Part shown: piece by piece, positions 31,779 to 39,796 of the stretch
Layout of the letters: each line of letters opens with the position of its first letter
How positions within the stretch are numbered: position 1 is the stretch's first letter
NCBI GenBank assembly: GCA_016708725.1
Contig: JADJFE010000030.1
Coordinates: 434,001-498,000 of the forward strand
DNA length: 64,000 nt
Origin: Candidatus Aalborgicola bjergmarkensis
Lineage (GTDB): Bacteria > Pseudomonadota > Gammaproteobacteria > Burkholderiales > Burkholderiaceae_C
Reading direction: 5' to 3'
Made by a program: the position numbers and the translations under genes
Notes under the pieces: model-generated
Database searches by the model: none
What the model saw: the letters and a program-made list of their open reading frames with translations, nothing else
What the model was told of the DNA's origin: nothing

Positions 31779-33451
31779 GCCGCAACCTGTAAGATCTGTG
31801 AGGCCTGGCCCGCGCGTTGGTGTTCCAACGCCGCCTTGATGAAGGCATTGAACAGCGGATGCCCATCCCACGGCGTGGATTTGAATTCGGGGTGAAACTG
31901 CACGCCCACAAACCAGGGGTGTACGCTTTGCGGCAGTTCGATCATTTCCGTGAGTCGTTCGCGCTGCGTGAGGGCCGAAATCACCAGACCCGCCTGCCGT
32001 AAATGCTCCAGATAATGTACGTTGGCCTCGTAACGGTGGCGGTGCCGCTCGGTCACCACGTCGCCATATATCTGGTGCGCCAGGGTTCCCTTGGCTACAT
32101 TCGAGCTTTGCGCGCCCAGACGCATGGTGCCGCCAAGGTCGGAATTTTCATCGCGCGTCTTGATGCTGCCATCGGCATCGCGCCACTCGGTAATCAATGC
32201 AATGACCGGGTGCGGGGTGGCGGGATCAAACTCGGTGCTGTTGGCGTTGGCAAGGCCCGCCACATGGCGCGCAAATTCAATGGTTGCCACCTGCATGCCC
32301 AGACAGATACCCAGATAGGGCACCTTGTTCTCGCGCGCAAAACGGGCCGCACAAATTTTCCCCTCGATGCCACGCTTGCCAAAGCCGCCAGGCACCAGCA
32401 ACGCGTCAAATGCGGCCAGGGATGCCACACTCTCTTCGGAAATGGTCTCGGAATCGATGTAATCCACCGTGACCTTGACATGGTTCTTCAGGCCCGCGTG
32501 GCGCAGTGCTTCGTTGAGCGATTTGTAACTGTCGGACAGATCGACGTACTTGCCCACCATGGCAATGCGCACCTCGCCCTGCGGATGTTCAATTTCATAA
32601 ACCAGATCATCCCAACGCTTGAGCTTGGCCGGGGGCGTATTGAGGCGCAACTTGTCACAAATCAGCCCGTCCAGCCCCTGCTCGTGCAGCATGCGTGGTA
32701 CCTTGTAGATGGTGTCCACATCCCACATGCTGATGACGCCCCACTCGGGAACGTTGGAAAACAGCGAAATTTTGGCGCGTTCATCCTTCGGGATAGGGCG
32801 GTCGGCCCGGCACAGCAGCGCGTCAGCCTGGATACCGATTTCACGCAACTGTTTGGCCGTGTGCTGTGTCGGCTTGGTCTTGAGCTCGCCCGCAGCAGCG
32901 ATCCAGGGAACATAACTCAGATGCACAAAAGCGCTGTCGTTGCGACCAAGCTTGAGGCTCATCTGGCGCACGGCTTCCAGGAACGGCAGCGATTCAATAT
33001 CCCCTACCGTGCCTCCAATCTCGACAATCGCCACATCCACCGCATCAGGTTCACCCACACGCGCACCACGCTTGACGAATTCCTGGATTTCATTGGTGAC
33101 ATGCGGAATGACCTGCACCGTTTTGCCCAGGTAGTCGCCCCGGCGCTCTTTATCCAGCACGCTTTGGTAGATTTGGCCGGTTGTGAAGTTGTTGGCCTTG
33201 CGCATGCGTGACTCGATGAAGCGCTCATAGTGCCCCAGGTCGAGATCGGTTTCCGCGCCATCGTCCGTGACAAACACCTCGCCGTGCTGCAAAGGTGACA
33301 TGGTGCCAGGATCAACGTTCAGGTAGGGGTCCAGCTTGATGAGCGTAACCGTCAGGCCACGCGACTCCAGAATCGCGGCCAAAGAAGCCGATGCAATGCC
33401 CTTGCCAAGGGAAGAAACAACGCCGCCGGTGACGAAGACAAATTTGGTCAT
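31775..33451 (-). CDS. pyrG: CTP synthase
   Basis: Glutamine-dependent enzyme that aminates UTP to CTP, 558 residues. The N-terminal amidoligase domain begins KFVFVTGGVVSSLGKGIASA (nucleotide loop) and has LDPYLNVDPGTMSPLQHGEV. The C-terminal class I glutaminase has Cys nucleophile in LGICLGMQ and His/Glu in GVQFHPEF. The start is at ATG 33451. It is the first gene of the leftward pyrG-kdsA-eno-ftsB run. The R-M-like island begins 153 bp to its right on the other strand. Confidence 0.98.
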   Translation of the reverse strand: MTKFVFVTGGVVSSLGKGIASASLAAILESRGLTVTLIKLDPYLNVDPGTMSPLQHGEVFVTDDGAETDLDLGHYERFIESRMRKANNFTTGQIYQSVLDKERRGDYLGKTVQVIPHVTNEIQEFVKRGARVGEPDAVDVAIVEIGGTVGDIESLPFLEAVRQMSLKLGRNDSAFVHLSYVPWIAAAGELKTKPTQHTAKQLREIGIQADALLCRADRPIPKDERAKISLFSNVPEWGVISMWDVDTIYKVPRMLHEQGLDGLICDKLRLNTPPAKLKRWDDLVYEIEHPQGEVRIAMVGKYVDLSDSYKSLNEALRHAGLKNHVKVTVDYIDSETISEESVASLAAFDALLVPGGFGKRGIEGKICAARFARENKVPYLGICLGMQVATIEFARHVAGLANANSTEFDPATPHPVIALITEWRDADGSIKTRDENSDLGGTMRLGAQSSNVAKGTLAHQIYGDVVTERHRHRYEANVHYLEHLRQAGLVISALTQRERLTEMIELPQSVHPWFVGVQFHPEFKSTPWDGHPLFNAFIKAALEHQRAGQASQILQVAA

Positions 33452-33604
33452 GTCGTGGGAGCGTATAGGCTCCAGAGTCTAAAATTGGGCATTATAGGCG
33501 GGCAAATTGCCTGGCTAATTCACGCAACGGTTTTGACACAATGCCAGAAAATGTGCACGGGTTGTAGCAAGTTGTAACAAGTTGTAATTCAAAACCCTTT
33601 GCCC

Positions 33605-34243
33605 ATGTCTTTGATAAAGTCCCGAAAACGAGTGTCCGACCACGCGGAGGTATTCACTCCCGCTTGGCTGGTTGAGGCCATGCTGGACCTTGTGAAGGAC
33701 GAATCCGAGCGCATTGATTCCCGCTTTCTGGAGCCGGCCTGCGGGAGCGGCAACTTTATGGTCAAAATCTTGCAGCGCAAGCTCGCAGCCGTCGAGCGCA
33801 AGTTTGGGCAATCCGATTTTGAAAAACAGCACTATGCGCTTTTGGCGCTGATGTGCATTTATGGAATCGAACTTTTGGCAGACAACATCGCCGAGTGTCG
33901 TGCGAACATGCTGGAAATCTTCGCCGACTATCTCAAGCTGCAAGAGTCAGATGATCTCTACTGCGCTGCAATGTATGTGTTGTCGCAGAACCTGGTGCAT
34001 GGCGACGCGCTGACCATGCGTGCCAGCGGCGGCGCGCCCATTGCCTTTGCCGAATGGGGCTACCTGGGCAAAGGCAAGTTTCAACGGCGTGACTTCCGGT
34101 TTGACGTGCTCACCGGCTCGTCAAAATATAGCGAGGAAGGTTCACTGTTTGCCGATCTGGGTAAGCATGAAATCTTTACACCCGTCAAAACCTACTCGCC
34201 CATGACGGTGCGTGAACTGGCTGCTTTTCATGAGTCAACTTGA
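33605..34243 (+). CDS. N6-adenine DNA methyltransferase-like protein (SAM-binding half)
   Basis: Class I SAM-dependent methyltransferase of 212 residues, first gene of an R-M-like island. ATG 33605 (MSLIKSRKRVSDHAEVFTPA) fits the family better than a TTG two codons earlier. FTPAWLVEAMLDLV is typical of type I/ISP-like M proteins; motif I is FLEPACGSGNFMVKIL at about residues 39-54, and IYGIELLADNIAECRANML marks the acidic loop. There is no NPPY catalytic motif, so alone it is probably inactive; the NPPY motif occurs in the next methyltransferase gene. The stop codon lies inside the first hairpin of the following repeat. Start of the accessory block after pyrG. Confidence 0.88.
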   Translation: MSLIKSRKRVSDHAEVFTPAWLVEAMLDLVKDESERIDSRFLEPACGSGNFMVKILQRKLAAVERKFGQSDFEKQHYALLALMCIYGIELLADNIAECRANMLEIFADYLKLQESDDLYCAAMYVLSQNLVHGDALTMRASGGAPIAFAEWGYLGKGKFQRRDFRFDVLTGSSKYSEEGSLFADLGKHEIFTPVKTYSPMTVRELAAFHEST

Positions 34244-34340
34244 AATGTCAGTTTGGCATTTCAAGCCCCTGCGTTTGACATCACGAATTGTGATCTCAAA
34301 CGCAAGCAACCGCGCTATGAGGTCACAAGCTGTGACCTCA
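34239..34340. repeat. Three successive hairpins between two methyltransferase genes
   Basis: Hairpin 1 (34239-34265): CTTGAAATG, 9-nt loop, CATTTCAAG. Hairpin 2 (34271-34303): GCGTTTGA then ATCAC, 5-nt loop, GTGAT then TCAAACGC, with one C-C mismatch between the two stem parts. Hairpin 3 (34318-34340): TGAGGTCACA, AGC, TGTGACCTCA. The stems differ in sequence but all are nearly perfect. Confidence 0.8.
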
Positions 34341-34409
34341 TCCCGGCGCGATATTGGCGCTTTGCCTTACGCCTTCACTGAGCAGGGCATCTCCATGCTC
34401 TCCCATTAG
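34310..34409 (+). pseudogene. Remnant of an ORF6N/KilA-N-type gene
   Basis: The frame ending at 34409 encodes RSQAVTSSRRDIGALPYAFT then EQGISMLSH and stop. LPYAFTEQG(I/V)(S/A)MLS is the hallmark of ORF6N-domain proteins, phage-type DNA-binding proteins often found beside R-M genes. No start or N-terminal domain remains, and the piece is joined to the hairpin array, so it looks like a decayed insertion between the two methyltransferase genes. It ends 2 bp before the next ATG. Confidence 0.6.
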
Positions 34410-34411
34410 CC

Positions 34412-35995
34412 ATGAACGAACAGGTTTCTTTCACCCTGCGCGGGCGCAACCCCGATGTGCTGACCTGCATTGCCAACCTGTCGAACGACGAAGTCTTTAC
34501 CCCACCCGAGCTGGCGGGCCGCATGTTGGACATGCTGGCCGAGGCCTGGGCCAAAGACCATGGCGGCGCCAATCTGTGGGCGGACAAGACCGTACGGTTT
34601 CTGGACCCGTTCACCAAGTCAGGCGTTTTTCTGCGCGAGATCACCAGCCGCTTGACCGAGGGCCTGGCGCAGCAGATGCCAGAGCTGCAAGAGCGCGTGA
34701 ACCACATATTGACGGAGCAGGTTTTCGGCATTGGTATAACCCGCCTGACCAGCTTGCTGGCGCGGCGCAGTGTCTATTGTTCCAAGTACGCCAATGGTGC
34801 GCATTCCATTGCCAAGAGTTTTGACAGTGATGCGGGCAATATCTGGTTCGAACGCACCGAGCACACCTGGGCCAATGGCAAATGCACGTTTTGCGGAGCC
34901 AGTCAGGCCGCCATGGACCGTGGCGAGGCACTGGAAACCCACGCCTATGCCTTCATTCACACAGACAACATCAAGACTCGAATGACCGAGTTATTTGGAG
35001 AAGATATGCAGTTCGATGTAATCGTGGGCAACCCACCGTATCAGCTTGGTTCGGACGGTGGAACGCGAGATGTGCCCATTTACCAGCACTTCGTCGAACA
35101 AGCCAAGAAACTCGAACCACGTTTTCTGACAATGGTTATCCCGTCCCGATGGATGGCTGCTGGCCTTGGCCTGAGCGAGTTTCGCCAAGCAATGCTCAGC
35201 GATAGGCGCATACGTGCGCTCGTCGATTACCCTGCAGCCAGCGATGTGTTTCCTGGTGTTGAGGTGAAAGCCGGCGTTTGCTACTTCCTGTGGGATGCAA
35301 ATCATGATGACGACTGCACTGTGACAAGCATTCGGGGGGACAACGTTGTTGGCCCGACAAAACGCAACCTTGGCGAGTACGACGTGTTTGTGCGCGACGC
35401 GCGTGCCATGTCCATCCTGCGAAAGGTAGTGAAGTACGGTGAACCGTCCATCAACTCGATTCTTGCTCGTGACAAAGAGTTTGGTTGGACATCAAACTTT
35501 GATGGCTTTCATGTAACGCAACGCGCTGGGGATTTGCCGCTCTATTACATCCGCAAGATGAAGCGCGGCGTAGGCTACATCGCTCGCGACGTGGTCACAA
35601 AAAGTGCACATCTCATTGACAGGTGGAAGGTTCTCGTCCCACAGGCGTTCAATGGCGGCGACTCAATGCCGCATCAGATATTGGGTAAACCGCTTATTGC
35701 TCCATCGCCGTCGGTTTGTACACAGTCATTTCTTTTTTTCTGCGTAGGTTCTGACAGGGAAGCCGATAGTCTTCAGTCGTATTACTCGACGCGGTTCTTT
35801 CGCTTCCTTGTCTCGTTACGAAAGATCACTCAGCACGCGACACACTCGACCTACAAATGGGTTCCCGTCCAAGACTGGAATCGCACGTGGACAGACGATG
35901 CTTTGTATAAAAAATACGGCATCACGAAGGAGGAGCAGACTTATATCGAATCCCAAGTCAGAGAAATGATCCTTGCGAGCAGCGCTGATGACTAA
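34412..35995 (+). CDS. Eco57I-type adenine DNA methyltransferase
   Basis: DNA methyltransferase of 527 residues, probably modifying adenine N6. The SAM motif region VRFLDPFTKSGVFLREIT at about residues 62-79 has a degenerate glycine loop (FTKSG), while the catalytic motif IV is intact: FDVIVGNPPYQLGSDGGT at about 203-220. A Cys pair in GKCTFCGAS suggests a small metal knuckle. The C-terminal half (ADSLQSYYSTRFFRFLVSLR, TYKWVPVQDWNRTWTDDALY) resembles target-recognition parts of Eco57I-like enzymes. The start is ATG 34412 with a weak ribosome site; its stop overlaps the DUF1016 start. It probably works with the first methyltransferase-like protein and the helicase downstream. Confidence 0.9.
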   Translation: MNEQVSFTLRGRNPDVLTCIANLSNDEVFTPPELAGRMLDMLAEAWAKDHGGANLWADKTVRFLDPFTKSGVFLREITSRLTEGLAQQMPELQERVNHILTEQVFGIGITRLTSLLARRSVYCSKYANGAHSIAKSFDSDAGNIWFERTEHTWANGKCTFCGASQAAMDRGEALETHAYAFIHTDNIKTRMTELFGEDMQFDVIVGNPPYQLGSDGGTRDVPIYQHFVEQAKKLEPRFLTMVIPSRWMAAGLGLSEFRQAMLSDRRIRALVDYPAASDVFPGVEVKAGVCYFLWDANHDDDCTVTSIRGDNVVGPTKRNLGEYDVFVRDARAMSILRKVVKYGEPSINSILARDKEFGWTSNFDGFHVTQRAGDLPLYYIRKMKRGVGYIARDVVTKSAHLIDRWKVLVPQAFNGGDSMPHQILGKPLIAPSPSVCTQSFLFFCVGSDREADSLQSYYSTRFFRFLVSLRKITQHATHSTYKWVPVQDWNRTWTDDALYKKYGITKEEQTYIESQVREMILASSADD

Positions 35996-37202
35996 ACCCA
36001 TCGACGAAACCCTCACCCCCAAGCCCGAAGCGCTCTTTGGGCGCGTCGTCTCCATCCTGGACGAGGCACGTAGCAACGTCGTCCGGGCAGTCAACACCCA
36101 GATGGTGCTGGCCTATTGGCTGATCGGGCGCGAGATTGTTCAGGAATTGCAGGGCGGTGAGGAGCGGGCGGCGTATGGCAGGCAAGTGTTGGAGACCTTG
36201 TCGAGCGGTTTGACGCAGCGCTACGGAAAAGGTTTTTCTGTCACCAACCTGAAGTACTTTCGCCTGTTCTATCAGGCCTATCCTGACCGTTTGGCAATTC
36301 GTCACCCAGCGGGTGACGAATCAGCAAGCGCTGCAATTCCCCACCCACCGAGTGGGGAATCGACTGGTTCAGAGCAGATGTACCCAGGGGGTCGGAAATT
36401 GAAGCTGCGCACCAAAAGCGACCCGACCAGTGGCAGCCCCATGCTGCAAAGCTTCTCGCCTCAGCTCTCGTGGTCGCACTACCGTGTGCTGATGCAGGTA
36501 ACCAATTTGGCCGCCCGTGATTTTTATGAGCATGAGGCCATTGCGGGCGGCTGGGACAAGCGCACGCTGGAACGCCAAATTCACTCGTTCTATTACGAGC
36601 GCACCCTCAAAAGCACCCAACCCGCGCTGATGCTGGCAGAGGGGCGCAAGCTGACGGCACCGGTGGTGGCCGCAGTCGATACCTTGAAGAACCCGTATGT
36701 GCTGGAGTTTTTAGGCCTGCCCAACATGGAGGCGCTACATGAGTCGAAACTGGAGCGGGCCGTCATTACCCACTTGCAACGGTTTTTGCTGGAACTGGGC
36801 AATGGCTTTGCCTTTGTCGCGCGACAGAAACACATTCGCATTGAGGAGCAAGACCGGTATATCGATCTGGTTTTTTACCACTGCCGCCTGAAGTTCTACC
36901 TGTTGATTGACCTCAAGGTGGGTAAGTTGACCCATGGCAATGTGGGACAGATGGACGGTTATGTGCGGATGTATGACGGGTTGTTCACTGCACCCGACGA
37001 CAACCCGACCATTGGCCTCATTCTTTGCACCGAAAAGAGCGAAACCGTGGCCCGTTACTCGGTGCTGAATGACCGCAAGCAAATATTTGCCTCGAAATAC
37101 ATGCTGAGCCTGCCGACGGAGGAGCAGTTGCAGTTGGAAATTGAACGGGAACGCTGGTTGATCGAATCGGCACTGGAGGATCGCGCCAATGACAATGAAT
37201 AA
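35988..37202 (+). CDS. DUF1016 (YhcG-type) PD-(D/E)XK nuclease family protein
   Basis: A 404-residue protein starting at ATG 35988 (MTKPIDETLTPKPEALF), overlapping the methyltransferase stop. The N-terminal DUF1016 domain has LAYWLIGREIVQELQGGEER and YGKGFSVTNLKYFRLFYQAY. The C-terminal nuclease-like domain has GNGFAFVARQKHIRIEEQDR and YIDLVFYHCRLKFYLLIDLK, where D, D/E and K of the PD-(D/E)XK core are visible. Between them, about residues 102-125, two palindromic 25-nt units are inserted in frame, encoding AIRHPAGDES and AIPHPPSGES. The family is associated with R-M and other defence loci. The stop overlaps the helicase start. Confidence 0.9.
   Translation: MTKPIDETLTPKPEALFGRVVSILDEARSNVVRAVNTQMVLAYWLIGREIVQELQGGEERAAYGRQVLETLSSGLTQRYGKGFSVTNLKYFRLFYQAYPDRLAIRHPAGDESASAAIPHPPSGESTGSEQMYPGGRKLKLRTKSDPTSGSPMLQSFSPQLSWSHYRVLMQVTNLAARDFYEHEAIAGGWDKRTLERQIHSFYYERTLKSTQPALMLAEGRKLTAPVVAAVDTLKNPYVLEFLGLPNMEALHESKLERAVITHLQRFLLELGNGFAFVARQKHIRIEEQDRYIDLVFYHCRLKFYLLIDLKVGKLTHGNVGQMDGYVRMYDGLFTAPDDNPTIGLILCTEKSETVARYSVLNDRKQIFASKYMLSLPTEEQLQLEIERERWLIESALEDRANDNE
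36297..36360 (+). repeat. Two in-frame palindromic units inside the DUF1016 gene
   Basis: Unit 1 (36297-36321): ATTCGTCACCC, AGC, GGGTGACGAAT, a perfect 11-bp stem. Unit 2 (36336-36360): ATTCCCCAC, 7 nt, GTGGGGAAT, a perfect 9-bp stem. Outer bases are identical but the inner arms differ in a compensating way. The frame stays open through both. Confidence 0.85.
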
Positions 37203-39735
37203 GCCCACCATCAACGAAGTCCTCACCCCCAAACCCGAGGCCCGCCCCCGCATTTACGCCTACTCAATTGCCGATGCCGCACACCACGGCCAGCTCAAAG
37301 TGGGCCAGACCACGCGTAATGTGAAGCAGCGTGTGGCCGAGCAGCTCAAGACCGCCGCCATCCAGAACTTCACCATCGCGCTGGACGAGGCCGCCGAGCG
37401 GGACGATGGTTCCATCTTTACCGACCACGAGGTGCGCTCCGCGCTGGTCAAAAAAGGGTTCGAGAACTCAGTGCTGGAGTGGGTGCGCTGCACCGTGGCC
37501 GATGTAGCTACCGTGCTGGCCGAGTTGCGCACAGGCCAACGTTTGAGCGGCACCCACCACGAGACCTTTGGCCTGCGCGACGAACAGCTTGACGCGGTCA
37601 ACAAAACGCAGGACTACTATCAATCGATCTGGGCCGAGGATGCCAATGCCGCTCCGCGCTTTTTGTGGAACGCCAAGATGCGTTTTGGCAAGACCTTTAC
37701 CACCTACCAGTTGGCCAAAAAGCTCCAGACCAAGCGCGTGCTGGTGCTGACCTTCAAACCGGCGGTAGAGGACGCTTGGGCAGCCGATTTGGAAAACCAT
37801 GTGGACTTTGACGGTTGGCAATACCTGTCGCGTTCAACAGGGGGAGATCCGACGCAAATAGACCGCGCCAAGCCGGTGGTGTATTTCGGTTCGTTTCAAG
37901 ACCTGCTGGGGCACGATGCAGCGGGCAACATCAAGCCGCGCAACGAATGGCTGCACGCGGTGAATTGGGATTTGGTGGTGTTTGACGAATACCACTTCGG
38001 TGCCTGGCGCGACACGGCCAAGGAATTGTTTGAGGGCGAGGACGATGCGGTCGCCAAAAAAGAGGCCAAGCTGGAATATGCGGGTGAGCTGGACGGCATC
38101 AACGAAGACCTGACGGTGCTATCGAACACGGAGGCCGAATTTTTGCCCATTACCACCCGGGCCTATTTGTACCTGTCGGGCACGCCGTTCAAGGCGCTGG
38201 CCACGGGCGAGTTCATTGAAGAGCAAATCTTCAACTGGACGTACACCGACGAGCAGCGTGCCAAGGCGGCGTTTGCAGCCACGCACCCCGACAAGCGCAA
38301 CCCCTATGGTGCCTTGCCACAGATGCGCCTGTTGACCTACCAGATGCCCGACGAGTTGCTGGCCATTGCCAGCGGCGGTGAGTTTGACGAATTTGACTTG
38401 AACGCTTTTTTTGAGGCCACCGGCACAGCGGCCGCAGCAGAGTTCAAGCACAAGAGCGACGTGCAGAAATGGCTGGACATCATTCGTGGCGGGTATGCGG
38501 CCCAGTCGGCAGAGTTGTTGAAAACGGGCACCCGTCCGCCGTTTCCATACTCAGACGTGCGCCTGCTACCCTATTTGCAGCATTCGTTCTGGTTTTTGCC
38601 CAATGTGGCGGCATGCCATGCCATGGCGAATTTGCTGGGCGAGCGGCACAACACCTTTTGGCTCGGCTACCAGGTCATCAACGCCGCAGGTGCTGCGGCA
38701 GGCATTGGCTTGGAGGCGCTGCCGCCGGTGCGCAAGGCCATTGGCAGCGGGTTTGACACCAAGACCATCACGCTGTCGTGCGGCAAGCTGACCACGGGCG
38801 TGACGGTGGCGCAGTGGTCGGCCATCCTGATGCTGCGCAATCTGAAATCGCCAGAGAGCTATTTTCAGGCGGCGTTTCGGGTGCAGTCGCCGTGGTCCAT
38901 CAAAAACCCCAACGGCGACAACCCGAACGAGGAAGAAATCCTCAAGCCGGTGTGTTTTGTGTTCGACTTTGCGCCCACGCGGGCGCTGCGCCAGTTGTCG
39001 GAATACGGCATTGGCCTGTCGCCCAACGAATCCAACCCCGAGAACGCGGTACGCGATTTGGTCGCCTTCTTGCCGGTGCTGGCTTTTGATGGTGCCAACA
39101 TGACGCAGATCGACGCGAGCGGCATTCTGGACATTGCGATGGCGGGCACATCGGCCACGCTGCTGGCGCGCAAGTGGGAGAGCACGCTGCTGGTGAATGT
39201 GGACAACGGCACGCTGCGCCGCATTCTGGACAGCCCCGAGGCGATGGATGCGGTGGGACGCATTGAGGGCTGGCGTTCGCTCGGCGACAACGTCATTGAG
39301 ACCATCATCAACAAAAGTGAGAAGGTCAAAGACCTGAAGACCAAAGCCAAAGAAGGCGAGCTGTCAGCAAAAGAGAAAAAAGAGCTATCCGACGAGGAAA
39401 AGGAATACAAGTCCAAGCGCAAGCTGGTGCAGGAAAAACTGATCAAGTTTGCCACGCGCATCCCGGCGTTCATGTACCTGACCGATTTTCGGGAGAACAC
39501 GCTGCAAGATGTCATCACCAAGCTGGAGCCGGAGCTGTTTTTGACGGTAACCGGGCTCTCGGTCCAAGACTTTCACTTGTTGGTGCGACTGAAGGTTTTC
39601 AACACCGAGCAGATGAACCAGGCGGTGTTTGCATTCCGTCGGTATGAAGACGCTTCACTGCGCTATACGGGAATTCAGAGCCATGATGGCTTGAGTCACT
39701 ATGGGCTATACGACACCGTGGTGGCGAAGGAGTGA
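37189..39735 (+). CDS. GIY-YIG-like nuclease fused to DEAD-type helicase (R-M-like effector)
   Basis: An 848-residue protein, probably the motor/nuclease subunit of the island. Residues 20-115 resemble a GIY-YIG or T5orf172-type nuclease (RIYAYSIADAAHHGQLKVGQ, then TTRNVKQRVAEQL). Next is a superfamily 2 helicase: Q-loop-like region, Walker A in WNAKMRFGKTFTTYQ at about 158-172, DEYH box in LVVFDEYHFGAW, motif III-like YLYLSGTPF. The second RecA-like domain has LSCGKLTTGVTVAQWSAIL and ESYFQAAFRVQSP. The C-terminus has a charged helical stretch (KEGELSAKEKKELSDEEKEY). The first 16 residues (NKPTINEVLTPKPEA) nearly repeat the N-terminus of the preceding DUF1016 protein. It overlaps that gene by 14 bp; GGAGGA favours ATG 37189 over 37195. 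Confidence 0.88.
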   Translation: MTMNKPTINEVLTPKPEARPRIYAYSIADAAHHGQLKVGQTTRNVKQRVAEQLKTAAIQNFTIALDEAAERDDGSIFTDHEVRSALVKKGFENSVLEWVRCTVADVATVLAELRTGQRLSGTHHETFGLRDEQLDAVNKTQDYYQSIWAEDANAAPRFLWNAKMRFGKTFTTYQLAKKLQTKRVLVLTFKPAVEDAWAADLENHVDFDGWQYLSRSTGGDPTQIDRAKPVVYFGSFQDLLGHDAAGNIKPRNEWLHAVNWDLVVFDEYHFGAWRDTAKELFEGEDDAVAKKEAKLEYAGELDGINEDLTVLSNTEAEFLPITTRAYLYLSGTPFKALATGEFIEEQIFNWTYTDEQRAKAAFAATHPDKRNPYGALPQMRLLTYQMPDELLAIASGGEFDEFDLNAFFEATGTAAAAEFKHKSDVQKWLDIIRGGYAAQSAELLKTGTRPPFPYSDVRLLPYLQHSFWFLPNVAACHAMANLLGERHNTFWLGYQVINAAGAAAGIGLEALPPVRKAIGSGFDTKTITLSCGKLTTGVTVAQWSAILMLRNLKSPESYFQAAFRVQSPWSIKNPNGDNPNEEEILKPVCFVFDFAPTRALRQLSEYGIGLSPNESNPENAVRDLVAFLPVLAFDGANMTQIDASGILDIAMAGTSATLLARKWESTLLVNVDNGTLRRILDSPEAMDAVGRIEGWRSLGDNVIETIINKSEKVKDLKTKAKEGELSAKEKKELSDEEKEYKSKRKLVQEKLIKFATRIPAFMYLTDFRENTLQDVITKLEPELFLTVTGLSVQDFHLLVRLKVFNTEQMNQAVFAFRRYEDASLRYTGIQSHDGLSHYGLYDTVVAKE

Positions 39736-39796
39736 GGCGCAGTGTGGCTGATACCCGTCCCATAATGCGGCGGTGGCAGTGATTGGAGGAGTCTTC

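Noticed and set aside
32003..33211. 402-codon open frame opposite pyrG
   Set aside because: Antisense to a core gene with intact motifs.
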